Translations under genes and position numbers: made by a program
NCBI RefSeq assembly: GCF_900101175.1
Contig: NZ_FNFQ01000007.1
Location: forward strand, 186,001-250,000
Reading direction: 5' to 3'
Length of the DNA stretch: 64,000 nt
Source of the DNA: Stenotrophomonas pavanii
GTDB lineage: Bacteria > Pseudomonadota > Gammaproteobacteria > Xanthomonadales > Xanthomonadaceae
Shown here: positions 54,717 to 63,687 of the stretch, one piece after another
Numbering within the stretch: position 1 is the first letter of the stretch
Layout: every line of letters begins with the position of its first letter
The notes under the pieces: model-generated
Told to the model about the DNA's origin: nothing
Database searches by the model: none
Seen by the model: the letters and a program-made list of their open reading frames with translations, nothing else

Positions 54717-54772
54717 TCGCTGGGCTCGTTGTCTCGGCTGGGCGGCACGCGGCCGCGTTGGCTCAATGCTGA

Positions 54773-54943
54773 TCAGAAATCGATGCAGCGTCCGTTTTTC
54801 TCCCAATCGCCATACCGCACCGGATCAAGTCCGCCGCGGCCGCCGAATTCCTCCACCTTTTCCTGTTCCACGGGCACGGGTGCCGCAGGGACCAGCGGGG
54901 CTTCAGATTCGTCGTCGGGAGTGGGGGTTGTTTGGCCTATCAT
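54773..54943 (-). CDS. SDHAF4-type (DUF1674) complex II assembly factor
   Basis: 56 aa from ATG 54943. The C-terminus GGRGGLDPVRYGDWEKNGRCIDF matches the DUF1674 domain of eukaryotic and bacterial SDHAF4, which binds flavinated SdhA before it joins SdhB. The N-terminal half is acidic and probably disordered. It lies 56 bp before sdhC, so it begins the sdh transcript. With SdhE at the other end, both known flavoprotein assembly factors are in one operon. Confidence 0.85.
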   Translation of the reverse strand: MIGQTTPTPDDESEAPLVPAAPVPVEQEKVEEFGGRGGLDPVRYGDWEKNGRCIDF

Positions 54944-54982
54944 GTTCGGTCTCGCAACGCACAAATTTTAGACCTCGTTCAC

Positions 54983-55855
54983 GTGCCTGACAACCTGCCC
55001 CCTGCTTTCGTCGGATATCCGCGCCTGCCCGGCCACCAGCTGCTGAGCCTGCAGGGCCCGGATGCGGCCGTCTTCGCCCACGCCCAGTTCAGCAGCGATG
55101 TCACCGCCCTGCCCCTGCTGCACTGGCAGTGGAGCGCCTGGCTGAGTGCCAAGGGCCGCACCCTGGCGGTGTTCCAGCTGCTCCGGCTGGCCGACGATCA
55201 CGTGATGCTGGTGCTGGCCGACGGCGATGCCGATGCGATTGCGTCGCAACTGCAGCGCTTCGTGTTCCGGCGCAAGCTGAAGGTGCTGCCGCGCGGCGAC
55301 CTGGCAGTGGCCGGTGCGTTCACCGCGCCCGAGGCCGCCAGCGGCGCTGCGATCGCGCACGCCGGTGATGGCTGGGAACTGGACCTGGGCAGCGACGCCC
55401 TGCCGCGCACGCTGCGCATTGCCGCCGCTGATGCCTTCTCGACCGGCGGCGACGCCGACGAGGCCGCCTTTGCCCTGGCATGGCGCCAGGCCGACCTGCG
55501 CTACGGCCTGCCGCGGCTGGAACACAGCCAGCGCGAAGTGTGGACCCCGCAGCAGCTCGGGCTGGACCGGCTGAACGGCTACAGCGTGAAGAAGGGCTGC
55601 TACCCGGGGCAGGAAATCGTCGCCCGCACCCATTTCCTCGGCAAGGCCAAGCGTGCAGTGCAGCTGCTGCATACCGCGGCCCCGGCACAGGCGGGCGATG
55701 GCGTGCAGCAGAGCGGCGCGACCCTCGGCACGATTGCCAGCGTAGCCGGCGAACTGGCCCTGGCGGTGCTGCCACTGGAGGCTGGCGACGCCGAGCTGCA
55801 GGTGGGTGATGCCCTTGCGCAGCGCGTGCCGTTGCTGGATGGCCTGGCCCGCTGA
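54983..55855 (+). CDS. ygfZ: Folate-binding Fe-S cluster repair protein YgfZ
   Basis: 290 aa from GTG 54983; the start is uncertain because no strong ribosome site precedes it. YSVKKGCYPGQEIVARTHFLGKAKR carries the family K-G-C-Y-x-G-Q-E signature, whose cysteine is needed for function. YgfZ uses tetrahydrofolate to support iron-sulfur enzymes, including MiaB. It faces the SDHAF4 gene, so the sdh and ygfZ promoters share the 39 bp between them and perhaps the adjacent coding ends. Confidence 0.9.
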   Translation: MPDNLPPAFVGYPRLPGHQLLSLQGPDAAVFAHAQFSSDVTALPLLHWQWSAWLSAKGRTLAVFQLLRLADDHVMLVLADGDADAIASQLQRFVFRRKLKVLPRGDLAVAGAFTAPEAASGAAIAHAGDGWELDLGSDALPRTLRIAAADAFSTGGDADEAAFALAWRQADLRYGLPRLEHSQREVWTPQQLGLDRLNGYSVKKGCYPGQEIVARTHFLGKAKRAVQLLHTAAPAQAGDGVQQSGATLGTIASVAGELALAVLPLEAGDAELQVGDALAQRVPLLDGLAR

Positions 55856-55891
55856 AGCAGTCGGGGACCTGCACGGGTGAGTGCAGGAATG

Positions 55892-55955
55892 GTAGTGCCG
55901 GCCGCTGGCCGGCAACCATGCGGGGTTGAGGTTGCCGGCCAGCGGCCGGCACTAC
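55892..55955. repeat. SMAG dimer
   Basis: gtagtgccggccgctggccggca (55892-55914) faces tgccggccagcggccggcactac (55933-55955). The monomer sequence is identical to that at 47925, so the two dimers are close relatives. Confidence 0.85.
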
Positions 55956-55958
55956 CCC

Positions 55959-57041
55959 TTACAGGCGCTCGCCGGTTTCCGCGTTGAAGAAATGCAGGCC
56001 CTGCGGGTGGATAGCCACCCGGATGTCTTCGCCCACGCCCGGCAGCGACTGCGGCGCCACGCGCATGGTCAGCGCGTGCTGGCCACTGCTCATGTTGACG
56101 AAGATCTCGTTGCCGACCGGTTCGATACCTTCAATGCGCGCGATGAACGCATGCGCGTCATCGGCAGCAGCAGGCTGCAGGTGCTCCGGGCGCACACCCA
56201 CCGCGATCGGCTTCTGCAGCCACGCTGGATCGATCGTGGCCTGTCCCAGCGGCGCGCGCCATTCGCCGTCGACCACGGTCACGCCGCCGGCATCGCCCTG
56301 CAGCGTGCCGCGCAGCACGTTCATCGCCGGGCTGCCAAGGAAACCGGCCACGAACAGGTTGGCCGGGCGGTCGTACAGCGCCATCGGCGTATCGATCTGC
56401 TGGATGATGCCGTCCTTCAGCACCACGATGCGCTGGCCCAGGGTCATCGCCTCGACCTGGTCGTGGGTCACGTAGATCATGGTGGTGCCCAGCTTGCGGT
56501 GCAGCTGCGCGATTTCGGTGCGCACGCTGTGGCGCAGCTTGGCATCGAGGTTGGACAGCGGCTCGTCGAGCAGGAACACCGCCGGCTCGCGCACCAGCGC
56601 ACGACCCAGCGCCACACGCTGGCGCTGGCCACCGGACATCGCCTTGGGCAGCTTGTCCATCATCTCGGTCAGGCCCAGCGTCTGCGCCGCCTCGGCAATG
56701 CGCCTGTCGATGGTCGCCTTGTCATGTCCGCGCAGCTTCAGGCCGAAGGCCAGGTTCTCGGCCACGGTCATGTGCGGGTACAGCGCGTAGCTCTGGAACA
56801 CCATGGCGATGTCGCGATCCTTCGGCGCCACGTCGTTGACCACGCGATCGCCGATGGTCAGCGTGCCACCGCTGATCTCTTCCAGGCCGGCCACCATCCG
56901 CAGCAGCGTCGACTTGCCGCAGCCCGACGGACCGACCAGCACCATCAGTTCGCCATCGGCGACCTCGAAGGTGGCGTCCTTCACCGCGACCTGGCCGTTG
57001 TCATAGACCTTGCGCACACCCTGCAACTGCACTTTTGCCAT
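55959..57041 (-). CDS. ugpC: Sugar ABC transporter ATPase, UgpC/MalK type
   Basis: 360 aa from ATG 57041. Walker A is LVGPSGCGKSTLLRMVAG, Q-loop SYALYPHMTVAEN, signature KAMSGGQRQRVALGRAL and Walker B VFLLDEPLSNLDAKLR. After ~235 comes the TOBE/regulatory domain of MalK-type subunits. The family powers uptake of sugars or glycerol 3-phosphate. No partner permeases are adjacent, so it may serve a transporter encoded elsewhere. It is divergent from zwf, across a region with a LacI-type operator. Confidence 0.9.
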   Translation of the reverse strand: MAKVQLQGVRKVYDNGQVAVKDATFEVADGELMVLVGPSGCGKSTLLRMVAGLEEISGGTLTIGDRVVNDVAPKDRDIAMVFQSYALYPHMTVAENLAFGLKLRGHDKATIDRRIAEAAQTLGLTEMMDKLPKAMSGGQRQRVALGRALVREPAVFLLDEPLSNLDAKLRHSVRTEIAQLHRKLGTTMIYVTHDQVEAMTLGQRIVVLKDGIIQQIDTPMALYDRPANLFVAGFLGSPAMNVLRGTLQGDAGGVTVVDGEWRAPLGQATIDPAWLQKPIAVGVRPEHLQPAAADDAHAFIARIEGIEPVGNEIFVNMSSGQHALTMRVAPQSLPGVGEDIRVAIHPQGLHFFNAETGERL

Positions 57042-57148
57042 ATCACCTATCCGGTCCGCCCGAAGCCGGGCTGTCTTTTGGGACTGCCTCGGCCCTCCCG
57101 ATGGCAGTGATGATTGCGCGCTTGCCGCATGACGGCGAGCACTGCAAT

Positions 57149-57188
57149 CGAATACAGTTGCCCATTCTGCCATGTAAACGTTTTCACG
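57149..57188 (-). promoter_or_regulatory. LacI-family operator and possible ugpC promoter
   Basis: tgtaaacgttttca (57173-57186) is a 14-bp palindrome with one mismatch and the central ACGT typical of LacI/GalR sites. On the minus strand TTTACA (57178-57173) could be a -35 box, and TATTCG (57154-57149), 18 nt away, a -10 box for ugpC, so the operator would cover the -35. The 352 bp between ugpC and zwf contain no gene. Confidence 0.5.
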
Positions 57189-57393
57189 TGGCACTATCCG
57201 ATGATCGGTGCGCACCGATCTGCGTCGGCGGTTGAACGAAGGTTCCGCCGAGGTGGTGGTTTCGAATGGAACGGTCTTCCAGTGCACCGGAGAACGCGCC
57301 TGACGAACCTCGGACAGGCAGTTGCGCGGATGTCCCCCGAACCCAGCCATGAAGCGATTGACAACGATGTCACCCGGATCTGAAACTCGAGCG

Positions 57394-58830
57394 ATGCACG
57401 ACACCCTCTTCCTGTTCGGTGCCACAGGTGATCTGGCCCAGCGCTACCTGTTCCCTTCGCTGCTTCGCCTGCTTGGCGACGGCCTGCTGCCGGAGGACTT
57501 CCGCATCCGTGCGCTGGCCCTGTCCGGGCATGACACCGAAGCCTTCCATGACATCCTGCGGCCGCGACTGCAGCAGGCCATGCCGATGGCCACGCAGGAC
57601 GACATCGGCGCCCTGCTGCGCCGCATCGACTACCGCTCGGTGGACCTGCGCGACGTCGACTCGGTCGCCGCCGCGGTCGCCGACCTGGTGCACCGCAAGT
57701 GCGTCAGCTACCTGGCCATTCCGCCGGGCCTGTACATCTCCACCTGCGAAGGCCTGGCCAAGGGCGGCGCGCTCGCCGCGCCGGCACGGCTGATGCTGGA
57801 GAAGCCGATCGGCAGCGACAGCGAGAGCGCCGAGGAGATCATCAGCACCATCGGCCAGTGGATCGACGAGGACCGCGTGTTCCGCCTCGATCACTACCTG
57901 GGCAAGGCCGCGGTGCAGAACCTGATCGCACTGCGCTTCGGCAACACGCTGCTGGAAGCGGTGTGGAACCGCAACTACATCGAATCGGTGCACATCCTGG
58001 TGGCCGAGAGCGAGGGCGTGGACGGCCGTGACGCGTACTACGCGCGCTCCGGCGCGCTGCGCGACATGGTGCAGAGCCACATCCTGCAGCTGCTGTGCAT
58101 GGTCGCGATGGAACCGCCCGCCTCGCTGGAAGCCGACCGGATCCGCGACGAGAAGGTCAAGGTGCTGCGCGCCCTGCGCCCGCTCGATGCCAGGCACGCC
58201 GCGCGTGACAGCATCCGCGGCCGCTACACCGCCGGCACCATCAACGGCCAGCCGGCGCAGGCCTACCAGCCGCCGGAAGGCAGCGACGTGGAAACCTTCG
58301 CCGGCGTCACCGCGCACATCGACAACTGGCGCTGGAGTGGCGTGCCGTTCCACCTGGTCACCGGCAAGCGCCTGCCCGAGCGCACCACCCGCGTGGTGGT
58401 CACGCTGAAGCCGGTCACCCACTGGCTGTTCGAGCGCCCGCAGCGCGCGCAGGCCGCACCGAACCGCCTGGTGTTCCAGCTGCAGCCGCAGGAGAACATC
58501 GAACTGGGCCTGATGAGCAGCCTGGCCGGCCCGGAATGGGGCGCGCTGGAACTGCATCCGCTGGAACTGGAACTGTCGGTGCCGACCGGCCTGCACCGCC
58601 GCATCGCCTACGAACGCCTGTTCCTGGACGCCTTCAACGGCAACCACACGCTGTTCGTGCGCGACGACGAAGTGCGTGCCGCGTGGGCGTGGATCGACAG
58701 CGTCGCCGACGCCTGGAAGGAGGCCAAGCTGCCGCTGGAACCCTATCCCGCCGGCCAGTGGGGCCCGAGCAATGCGGGCGAGTTCCTGCCGCAGGGCGTG
58801 GACGCGCCGGACAGTGGAGCGTCGGCATGA
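57394..58830 (+). CDS. zwf: Glucose-6-phosphate 1-dehydrogenase
   Basis: 478 aa from ATG 57394; in-frame ATGs at 57349 and 57367 are alternatives, and none has a strong ribosome site. HDTLFLFGATGDLAQRYLFPSL binds NADP, EKPIGSD follows, and RLDHYLGKAAVQNL holds the substrate and catalytic His-Lys region. The family is usually closer to 490 aa, so a longer start is possible. It makes 6-phosphogluconolactone, the entry into the Entner-Doudoroff and pentose pathways. The stop overlaps the glk start (ATGA). Confidence 0.93.
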   Translation: MHDTLFLFGATGDLAQRYLFPSLLRLLGDGLLPEDFRIRALALSGHDTEAFHDILRPRLQQAMPMATQDDIGALLRRIDYRSVDLRDVDSVAAAVADLVHRKCVSYLAIPPGLYISTCEGLAKGGALAAPARLMLEKPIGSDSESAEEIISTIGQWIDEDRVFRLDHYLGKAAVQNLIALRFGNTLLEAVWNRNYIESVHILVAESEGVDGRDAYYARSGALRDMVQSHILQLLCMVAMEPPASLEADRIRDEKVKVLRALRPLDARHAARDSIRGRYTAGTINGQPAQAYQPPEGSDVETFAGVTAHIDNWRWSGVPFHLVTGKRLPERTTRVVVTLKPVTHWLFERPQRAQAAPNRLVFQLQPQENIELGLMSSLAGPEWGALELHPLELELSVPTGLHRRIAYERLFLDAFNGNHTLFVRDDEVRAAWAWIDSVADAWKEAKLPLEPYPAGQWGPSNAGEFLPQGVDAPDSGASA

Positions 58831-59834
58831 GTGCCACCTCGCAGCCGGTGCTGGTTGCCGACATCGGCGGCACCAACGCCCGCTTCGCCCTGGCCGACAC
58901 CTCGCAGGACGCGCCGCTGCGGAAGGACAGCATCCGCGAATACGCGGTGGCGGAGTTCCCATCGCTCGGTGACGCGGCGCGCCACCACCTGGAACAGATC
59001 GGCGCCAGCGCAAGCCGCGGCGTGTTCGCCGTGGCCGGGCGCGTCGATGGTGACGAAGCGCGCATCACCAACCATCCGTGGGTGATCTCGCGCAGCCGTA
59101 CCGCCGCGATGCTCGGTTTCGACGAGCTGCACCTGATCAACGATTTCGCCGCGCAGGCGATGGCGATTTCGCTGCTTCAGCCCGACGACGTGGTCCAGGT
59201 CGGCGGGGCTGCCTGGGTACCGGGCAAGCCCGGCCAGCCACGCAACTACGCGGTGATCGGGCCCGGTACCGGGCTCGGCGTCGGCGGCCTGATCATGCGC
59301 CACGGCCGTTGCTATCCGCTGGAAACCGAAGGCGGCCATGTCAGCTTCCCGCCGGGAACCCCGGAAGAGATCCGCATCCTGGAGATCCTGTCCGAGCAGT
59401 TCGGCCGCGTCTCCAACGAGCGCCTGATCTGTGGCCCCGGCCTGGTCAACATCCATCGCGCGGTGTGCGAGATGGCTGGCATCGACCCCGGCCAGCTGCA
59501 GCCGGTGGACGTGACCGCCCGCGCCCTGCACGGTGATCCCCAGGCCATGCGCACCGTGGATGTGTTCTGTGCCGTGTTCGGTGCCATCGCCGGCGACCTG
59601 GTGTTGACCCAGGGCGCGTGGGATGGCGTGTTCCTGACCGGCGGCCTGACCCCGAAGATGCTCGATTCGCTGCAGCACTCCGGCTTCCGCCAGCGCTTCG
59701 AGCACAAGGGCCGGTTCTCTTCCATCATGGCGCGGGTTCCTTCGCTGGCCGTGATGCATCCGCATGCCGGGTTGCTGGGCGCCGCTGCCTATGCCGCCGA
59801 CGCCGAACGTGACGCACCAGGAGTTGCCGCATGA
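58827..59834 (+). CDS. glk: Glucokinase
   Basis: 335 aa from ATG 58827. ADIGGTNARFALAD binds phosphate, LINDFAAQAMA holds the catalytic Asp, and GPGTGLGVGGLI and LETEGGHVSFPP complete the bacterial glucokinase pattern. It phosphorylates glucose to glucose 6-phosphate, the substrate of Zwf. ATGA overlaps with zwf and pgl show tight coupling. Confidence 0.94.
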   Translation: MSATSQPVLVADIGGTNARFALADTSQDAPLRKDSIREYAVAEFPSLGDAARHHLEQIGASASRGVFAVAGRVDGDEARITNHPWVISRSRTAAMLGFDELHLINDFAAQAMAISLLQPDDVVQVGGAAWVPGKPGQPRNYAVIGPGTGLGVGGLIMRHGRCYPLETEGGHVSFPPGTPEEIRILEILSEQFGRVSNERLICGPGLVNIHRAVCEMAGIDPGQLQPVDVTARALHGDPQAMRTVDVFCAVFGAIAGDLVLTQGAWDGVFLTGGLTPKMLDSLQHSGFRQRFEHKGRFSSIMARVPSLAVMHPHAGLLGAAAYAADAERDAPGVAA

Positions 59835-60553
59835 CCCCTACCCTCCACGACGACCGCATCGAGTTCATCCCGCACGGCGATGCCGATGGCTGGATCGAGG
59901 CGGTGGCCGCCGAGATGGCGCAGACGCTCAACCACGACATCAACGAGGTGGGGCGCGCCCGCATCCTGCTGTCCGGCGGCACCACGCCGGCGCCGGTCTA
60001 CCAGGCGCTGGCCGAGCTGGACGTGCACTGGGACCGGGTGGAAGTGAGCCTGGCCGACGAACGCTGGCTGTCGCCACAGGATCGCGACAGCAACGCCTGG
60101 CTGGTGCGCGAAAACCTGCTCAAGCGTGCCGAGGGCGCCCACTTCGATCCGCTGGTGCGGATCGGCAAGCCGCTGCCCGAATGCGTATACACCGCCAACC
60201 TGCAGGCCCAGCACAGCCAGCCGCCGAGCCTGGTGGCACTGGGCATGGGCAACGACGGCCACACCGCCTCGCTGTTCCCGGGCTCGAAGGACCTGGCCCG
60301 CGCACTGGAAAGCACCCTGCCCTATGCCGCGCTGGACGCCACCGGCTGCCCCGGGGCGAACCAGTGGCCACTGCGCATCACCCTGACCCCGCATGGCCTG
60401 CGCCAGTGCCGCCAGCGCCTGCTGCTGCTGCGGGGAAAGCAGAAGCTGCAGGTGCTGCGCCAGGCGCTGGACAGCAACGACGCCCAGCAGTACCCGATCC
60501 TCAATGCGATCAACCTGGACGGCGCGCGCCTGCGCGTCCACTGGGCTGATTGA
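59831..60553 (+). CDS. pgl: 6-phosphogluconolactonase
   Basis: 240 aa. It carries RILLSGGTTPAPVYQAL, then VEVSLADERWLSPQDRDSNAWLVRENLL and LVALGMGNDGHTASLFPG, the three conserved blocks of DevB-type Pgl enzymes. It opens the lactone made by Zwf. Its ATG overlaps the glk stop, and edd follows after 58 bp. Confidence 0.94.
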   Translation: MTPTLHDDRIEFIPHGDADGWIEAVAAEMAQTLNHDINEVGRARILLSGGTTPAPVYQALAELDVHWDRVEVSLADERWLSPQDRDSNAWLVRENLLKRAEGAHFDPLVRIGKPLPECVYTANLQAQHSQPPSLVALGMGNDGHTASLFPGSKDLARALESTLPYAALDATGCPGANQWPLRITLTPHGLRQCRQRLLLLRGKQKLQVLRQALDSNDAQQYPILNAINLDGARLRVHWAD

Positions 60554-60611
60554 CGTCGGCGGCGGTGCCCTGCCGCCGCTTGCCTCTCGCCACCTCGAAC
60601 GCCGGTAGCCA

Positions 60612-62528
60612 ATGAGCCTCCATCCGCAACTGCAAGCCATCACTGAGCGCGTCATCCGCCGCAGCGCCGCCTCGCGCGCCGCCTACCTGGCCGCGATCGA
60701 CGCCTCGCTGCGTGACGGCCCGTTCCGCAGCCGCCTGAGCTGCGGCAACCTCGCCCACGGGTTCGCCGCCTGTGGCGGCACCGACAAGAGCCGCCTGCGC
60801 GGCGGGGTGACACCGAACCTCGGCATCATCACCGCCTACAACGACATGCTGTCGGCGCACCAGCCGTTCGAGACCTATCCCGGACAGATCCGTGAGATCG
60901 CCCGCGAGCTGGGGGCCACCGCGCAGGTGGCCGGCGGCGTGCCGGCGATGTGCGACGGCGTTACCCAGGGCCGCGGCGGCATGGAACTGTCGCTGTTCTC
61001 GCGCGATGTGATCGCGCAGGCCACCGCGATCGGGCTCAGCCACGACATGTTCGACAGCACCGTCTACCTCGGTGTCTGCGACAAGATCGTGCCGGGCCTG
61101 CTGATCGGTGCGCTGGCCTTCGGCCACCTGCCGGCGGTGTTCGTACCGGCCGGCCCGATGACCCCGGGCATCCCCAACAAGCAGAAGGCCGAGGTACGCG
61201 AGCGCTACGCCGCAGGTGAAGCCACCCGCGAAGAGCTGCTGGAAGCGGAATCTGCGTCGTACCACGGCGCCGGCACCTGCACCTTCTATGGCACGGCCAA
61301 CTCCAACCAGGTGCTGCTGGAGGCGATGGGCGTGCAGCTGCCGGGGGCGTCGTTCGTCAATCCGGGCACGCCGCTGCGCGATGCGCTGACCCGCGAAGCC
61401 ACCGAGCGCGCACTGGAGATCACTGCGCTGGGGGATGACTTCCGCCCACTGGGCCGGATCATCGACGAGCGCGCGATCATCAATGCGGTCATCGCGCTGA
61501 TGGCCACCGGCGGTTCGACCAACCACACCATCCACTGGATCGCGGTGGCGCGAGCGGCAGGCATCGTACTGACCTGGGATGACTTCGACGAACTGTCGCA
61601 GCTGATCCCGCTGCTGGCCCGCGTCTATCCGAACGGCGAGGCCGACGTGAACCGTTTCGCGGCCGCCGGCGGCCCGGCGTTCGTGTTCGGCGAGCTGATC
61701 AAGGCGGGCCTGATGCACGGTGACCTGGTCAGCGTCGCGCGTGGCGGCATGGCCGACTATGCGCGCGAGCCGCAACTGCGCGACGGCCAGCTGGTCTATC
61801 TGCCGGGCCTGGAACGCAGCGCCGATGACGAGGTGGTGCGCGGCGTCGACAACCCGTTCGAGCACCAGGGTGGCCTGCGCCTGCTGCGCGGCAACCTGGG
61901 CAAGTCGCTGATCAAGCTGTCGGCGGTGAAGCCGCAGTACCGCACGATCGAGGCACCGGCGGTGGTGGTCGATGCGCCGCAGGTGCTGAACAAGCTGCAT
62001 GCCGGTGGCCTGCTGCCGCAGGACTTCGTGGCGGTGGTGCGCTACCAGGGGCCGCGCGCCAACGGCATGCCGGAGCTGCATTCGCTGGCGCCGCTGCTGG
62101 GGCTGCTGCAGAACCAGGGCCGGCGCGTGGCGCTGGTCACCGACGGCCGCCTGTCCGGCGCCTCGGGCAAGATCCCGGCGGCCATCCACGTGACGCCGGA
62201 AGCCGCGCGTGGCGGTCCGCTGGCCAAGGTCCGCGAGGGCGACATGATCCGCCTCGATGGCGAAGCCGGCACCCTGGAGGTGCTGGTGGATGCGGCGGAG
62301 TGGGCGGCACGGCCACTGGCGCCGAACACCGCACCGGCGGCACATGACCTGGGCCGCAATCTGTTCGCGGTCAACCGGCGCGTGGTGGGGCCGGCCGACC
62401 AGGGCGCGATTTCGATTTCGTGCGGTCCGGCGGCGGCCGATGGCGGGCCGTGGGAATACGACGCGGAGTACGAGCTGGGGCACGATGCCGCAGCGGCGGC
62501 GGCGCCGCATGAGGCAAAGGACGCCTGA
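60612..62528 (+). CDS. edd: 6-phosphogluconate dehydratase
   Basis: 638 aa. The dihydroxyacid-dehydratase-type family shows [39 protein letters not shown] and [22 protein letters not shown], whose cysteines hold the iron-sulfur cluster. [13 protein letters not shown] and [19 protein letters not shown] complete the signature. It makes 2-keto-3-deoxy-6-phosphogluconate. It is followed by palindrome C and then eda. Confidence 0.95.
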   Translation: MSLHPQLQAITERVIRRSAASRAAYLAAIDASLRDGPFRSRLSCGNLAHGFAACGGTDKSRLRGGVTPNLGIITAYNDMLSAHQPFETYPGQIREIARELGATAQVAGGVPAMCDGVTQGRGGMELSLFSRDVIAQATAIGLSHDMFDSTVYLGVCDKIVPGLLIGALAFGHLPAVFVPAGPMTPGIPNKQKAEVRERYAAGEATREELLEAESASYHGAGTCTFYGTANSNQVLLEAMGVQLPGASFVNPGTPLRDALTREATERALEITALGDDFRPLGRIIDERAIINAVIALMATGGSTNHTIHWIAVARAAGIVLTWDDFDELSQLIPLLARVYPNGEADVNRFAAAGGPAFVFGELIKAGLMHGDLVSVARGGMADYAREPQLRDGQLVYLPGLERSADDEVVRGVDNPFEHQGGLRLLRGNLGKSLIKLSAVKPQYRTIEAPAVVVDAPQVLNKLHAGGLLPQDFVAVVRYQGPRANGMPELHSLAPLLGLLQNQGRRVALVTDGRLSGASGKIPAAIHVTPEAARGGPLAKVREGDMIRLDGEAGTLEVLVDAAEWAARPLAPNTAPAAHDLGRNLFAVNRRVVGPADQGAISISCGPAAADGGPWEYDAEYELGHDAAAAAAPHEAKDA

Positions 62529-62558
62529 AGCAAAAAGCCGCGGCAGGCTTCCCGGCTT

Positions 62559-62662
62559 GGGCAGTAGAGCGCCCTGGCCGGGACACGCCGTTAACCCATC
62601 CATGGGGGCTCGGTCGCGGCATCCATGCCGCTCACGGTCCCGGCCAGGGCGCTCTACTGCCC
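62559..62662. repeat. Long palindrome C: conserved core with unique arms
   Basis: Perfect 26-bp arms (62559-62584 and 62637-62662) flank a core starting acgccgttaacccatccatg, with a small cggcatccatgccg hairpin. It lies between edd and eda. Confidence 0.9.
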
Positions 62663-62733
62663 TTGGACAATTCCCGGCGCGTCATTTGCGCTGCGGCCAC
62701 TGAATCAAGAAGAGCAAAGGCAAGGGCAAAAGC

Positions 62734-63393
62734 ATGGGTATCGAACAACATCAGGTGAAGGCGGCGGAGCTGTTGCATGCGGCGGGCATCCTGCCGGTGG
62801 TGACGGTTCATACGCTGGACCAGGCGCGTGCGGTCAGTGCGGCGTTGCTGGAAGGTGGCCTGCCGGCGATCGAGTTGACGCTGCGTACGCCAGTGGCGAT
62901 GGACGCGCTGGCGATGCTCAAGCGCGAGCTGCCGGACGTGGTGGTGGGTGCCGGCACGGTGCTGACCGTGGAGCAGATGCAGCAGTCGATCGATGCAGGT
63001 GCAGACTTCCTGGTGACCCCGGGTACGCCGCCGGCCTTGGCCGATGCGCTGGCGGCTGCACCGCTGCCGGTGGTGCCGGGTGCGGCCACGCCGACCGAAC
63101 TGCTGTCGCTGTATGCGCGTGGCTTCCGCGTGTGCAAGCTGTTCCCGGCCACCGCCGTGGGCGGGCTGGCGATGATCAAGGGACTGGCCGGCCCGGTGGC
63201 GGACCTCAAGCTGTGCCCGACCGGCGGCATCACCGAGAACACCGCCGCCGAGTACCTCGAGCAGAAGAACGTCGTCTGCATCGGGGGTTCGTGGATGGTA
63301 CCGGGCAACTGGATCGCCGACGGCCAGTGGGACAAGGTGCGCGCCAGCGCTGCCGACGCCGCGAAGATCATCAAGCGCGTACGCGGCCACTGA
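62734..63393 (+). CDS. eda: 2-keto-3-deoxy-6-phosphogluconate aldolase
   Basis: 219 aa. The Schiff-base lysine is in GFRVCKLFPATAVGG (~ residue 135). The catalytic Glu is in LPAIELTLRTPVAMDAL, and the phosphate-binding glycines in CPTGGITENTAAEYL. It splits KDPG into pyruvate and glyceraldehyde 3-phosphate, ending the Entner-Doudoroff route. A palindrome separates it from edd, so its expression could differ from the rest. Confidence 0.95.
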   Translation: MGIEQHQVKAAELLHAAGILPVVTVHTLDQARAVSAALLEGGLPAIELTLRTPVAMDALAMLKRELPDVVVGAGTVLTVEQMQQSIDAGADFLVTPGTPPALADALAAAPLPVVPGAATPTELLSLYARGFRVCKLFPATAVGGLAMIKGLAGPVADLKLCPTGGITENTAAEYLEQKNVVCIGGSWMVPGNWIADGQWDKVRASAADAAKIIKRVRGH

Positions 63394-63403
63394 CATGAAG
63401 ATC

Positions 63404-63443
63404 GGGGTCAGAGCCCTTTCCCGCCGGGAAAGGATCCGACCCC
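63404..63443. repeat. GGGGTCAGA-type hairpin after eda
   Basis: ggggtcagagccctttccc, gcc and gggaaaggatccgacccc pair with interior mismatches. It may double as the eda terminator, although no T-run follows. It is related to the hairpins at 36644 and 42272. Confidence 0.65.
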
Positions 63444-63525
63444 AGGCTGCGAGCGCGCGCAGCGCGCGACCCGCTCCTGCTCTTCCTTCTTCGTTCCGCG
63501 GTGGCGGCGCACGGAACCTGTCCGT

Positions 63526-63629
63526 GGCCCTGCGGAGGGATTGCGCAGGGGCGTAAGCGCCATGGATGGCGCGCCCGAGCCTCCAGGGATGGATTCACGG
63601 CGTCCCCTGCGCGGTCCCTCCGCAGGGCC
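63526..63629. repeat. Long palindrome D: conserved core with unique arms
   Basis: 26-bp arms (63526-63551 and 63604-63629, two mismatches) flank a core that, read on the minus strand, starts acgccgtgaatccatccctg and ends with a gcgccatccatggcgc hairpin. It is the most diverged of the four. Confidence 0.85.
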
Positions 63630-63687
63630 AACCCCACAAATCCAACCGCACCACCACCGCGAGGGGCTCAGCCGTTGGCCGAATCCC

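Noticed and set aside
60510..62603. A 697-codon minus-strand frame opposite edd
   Set aside because: Antisense shadow of edd; Arg/His-rich composition and no motif.
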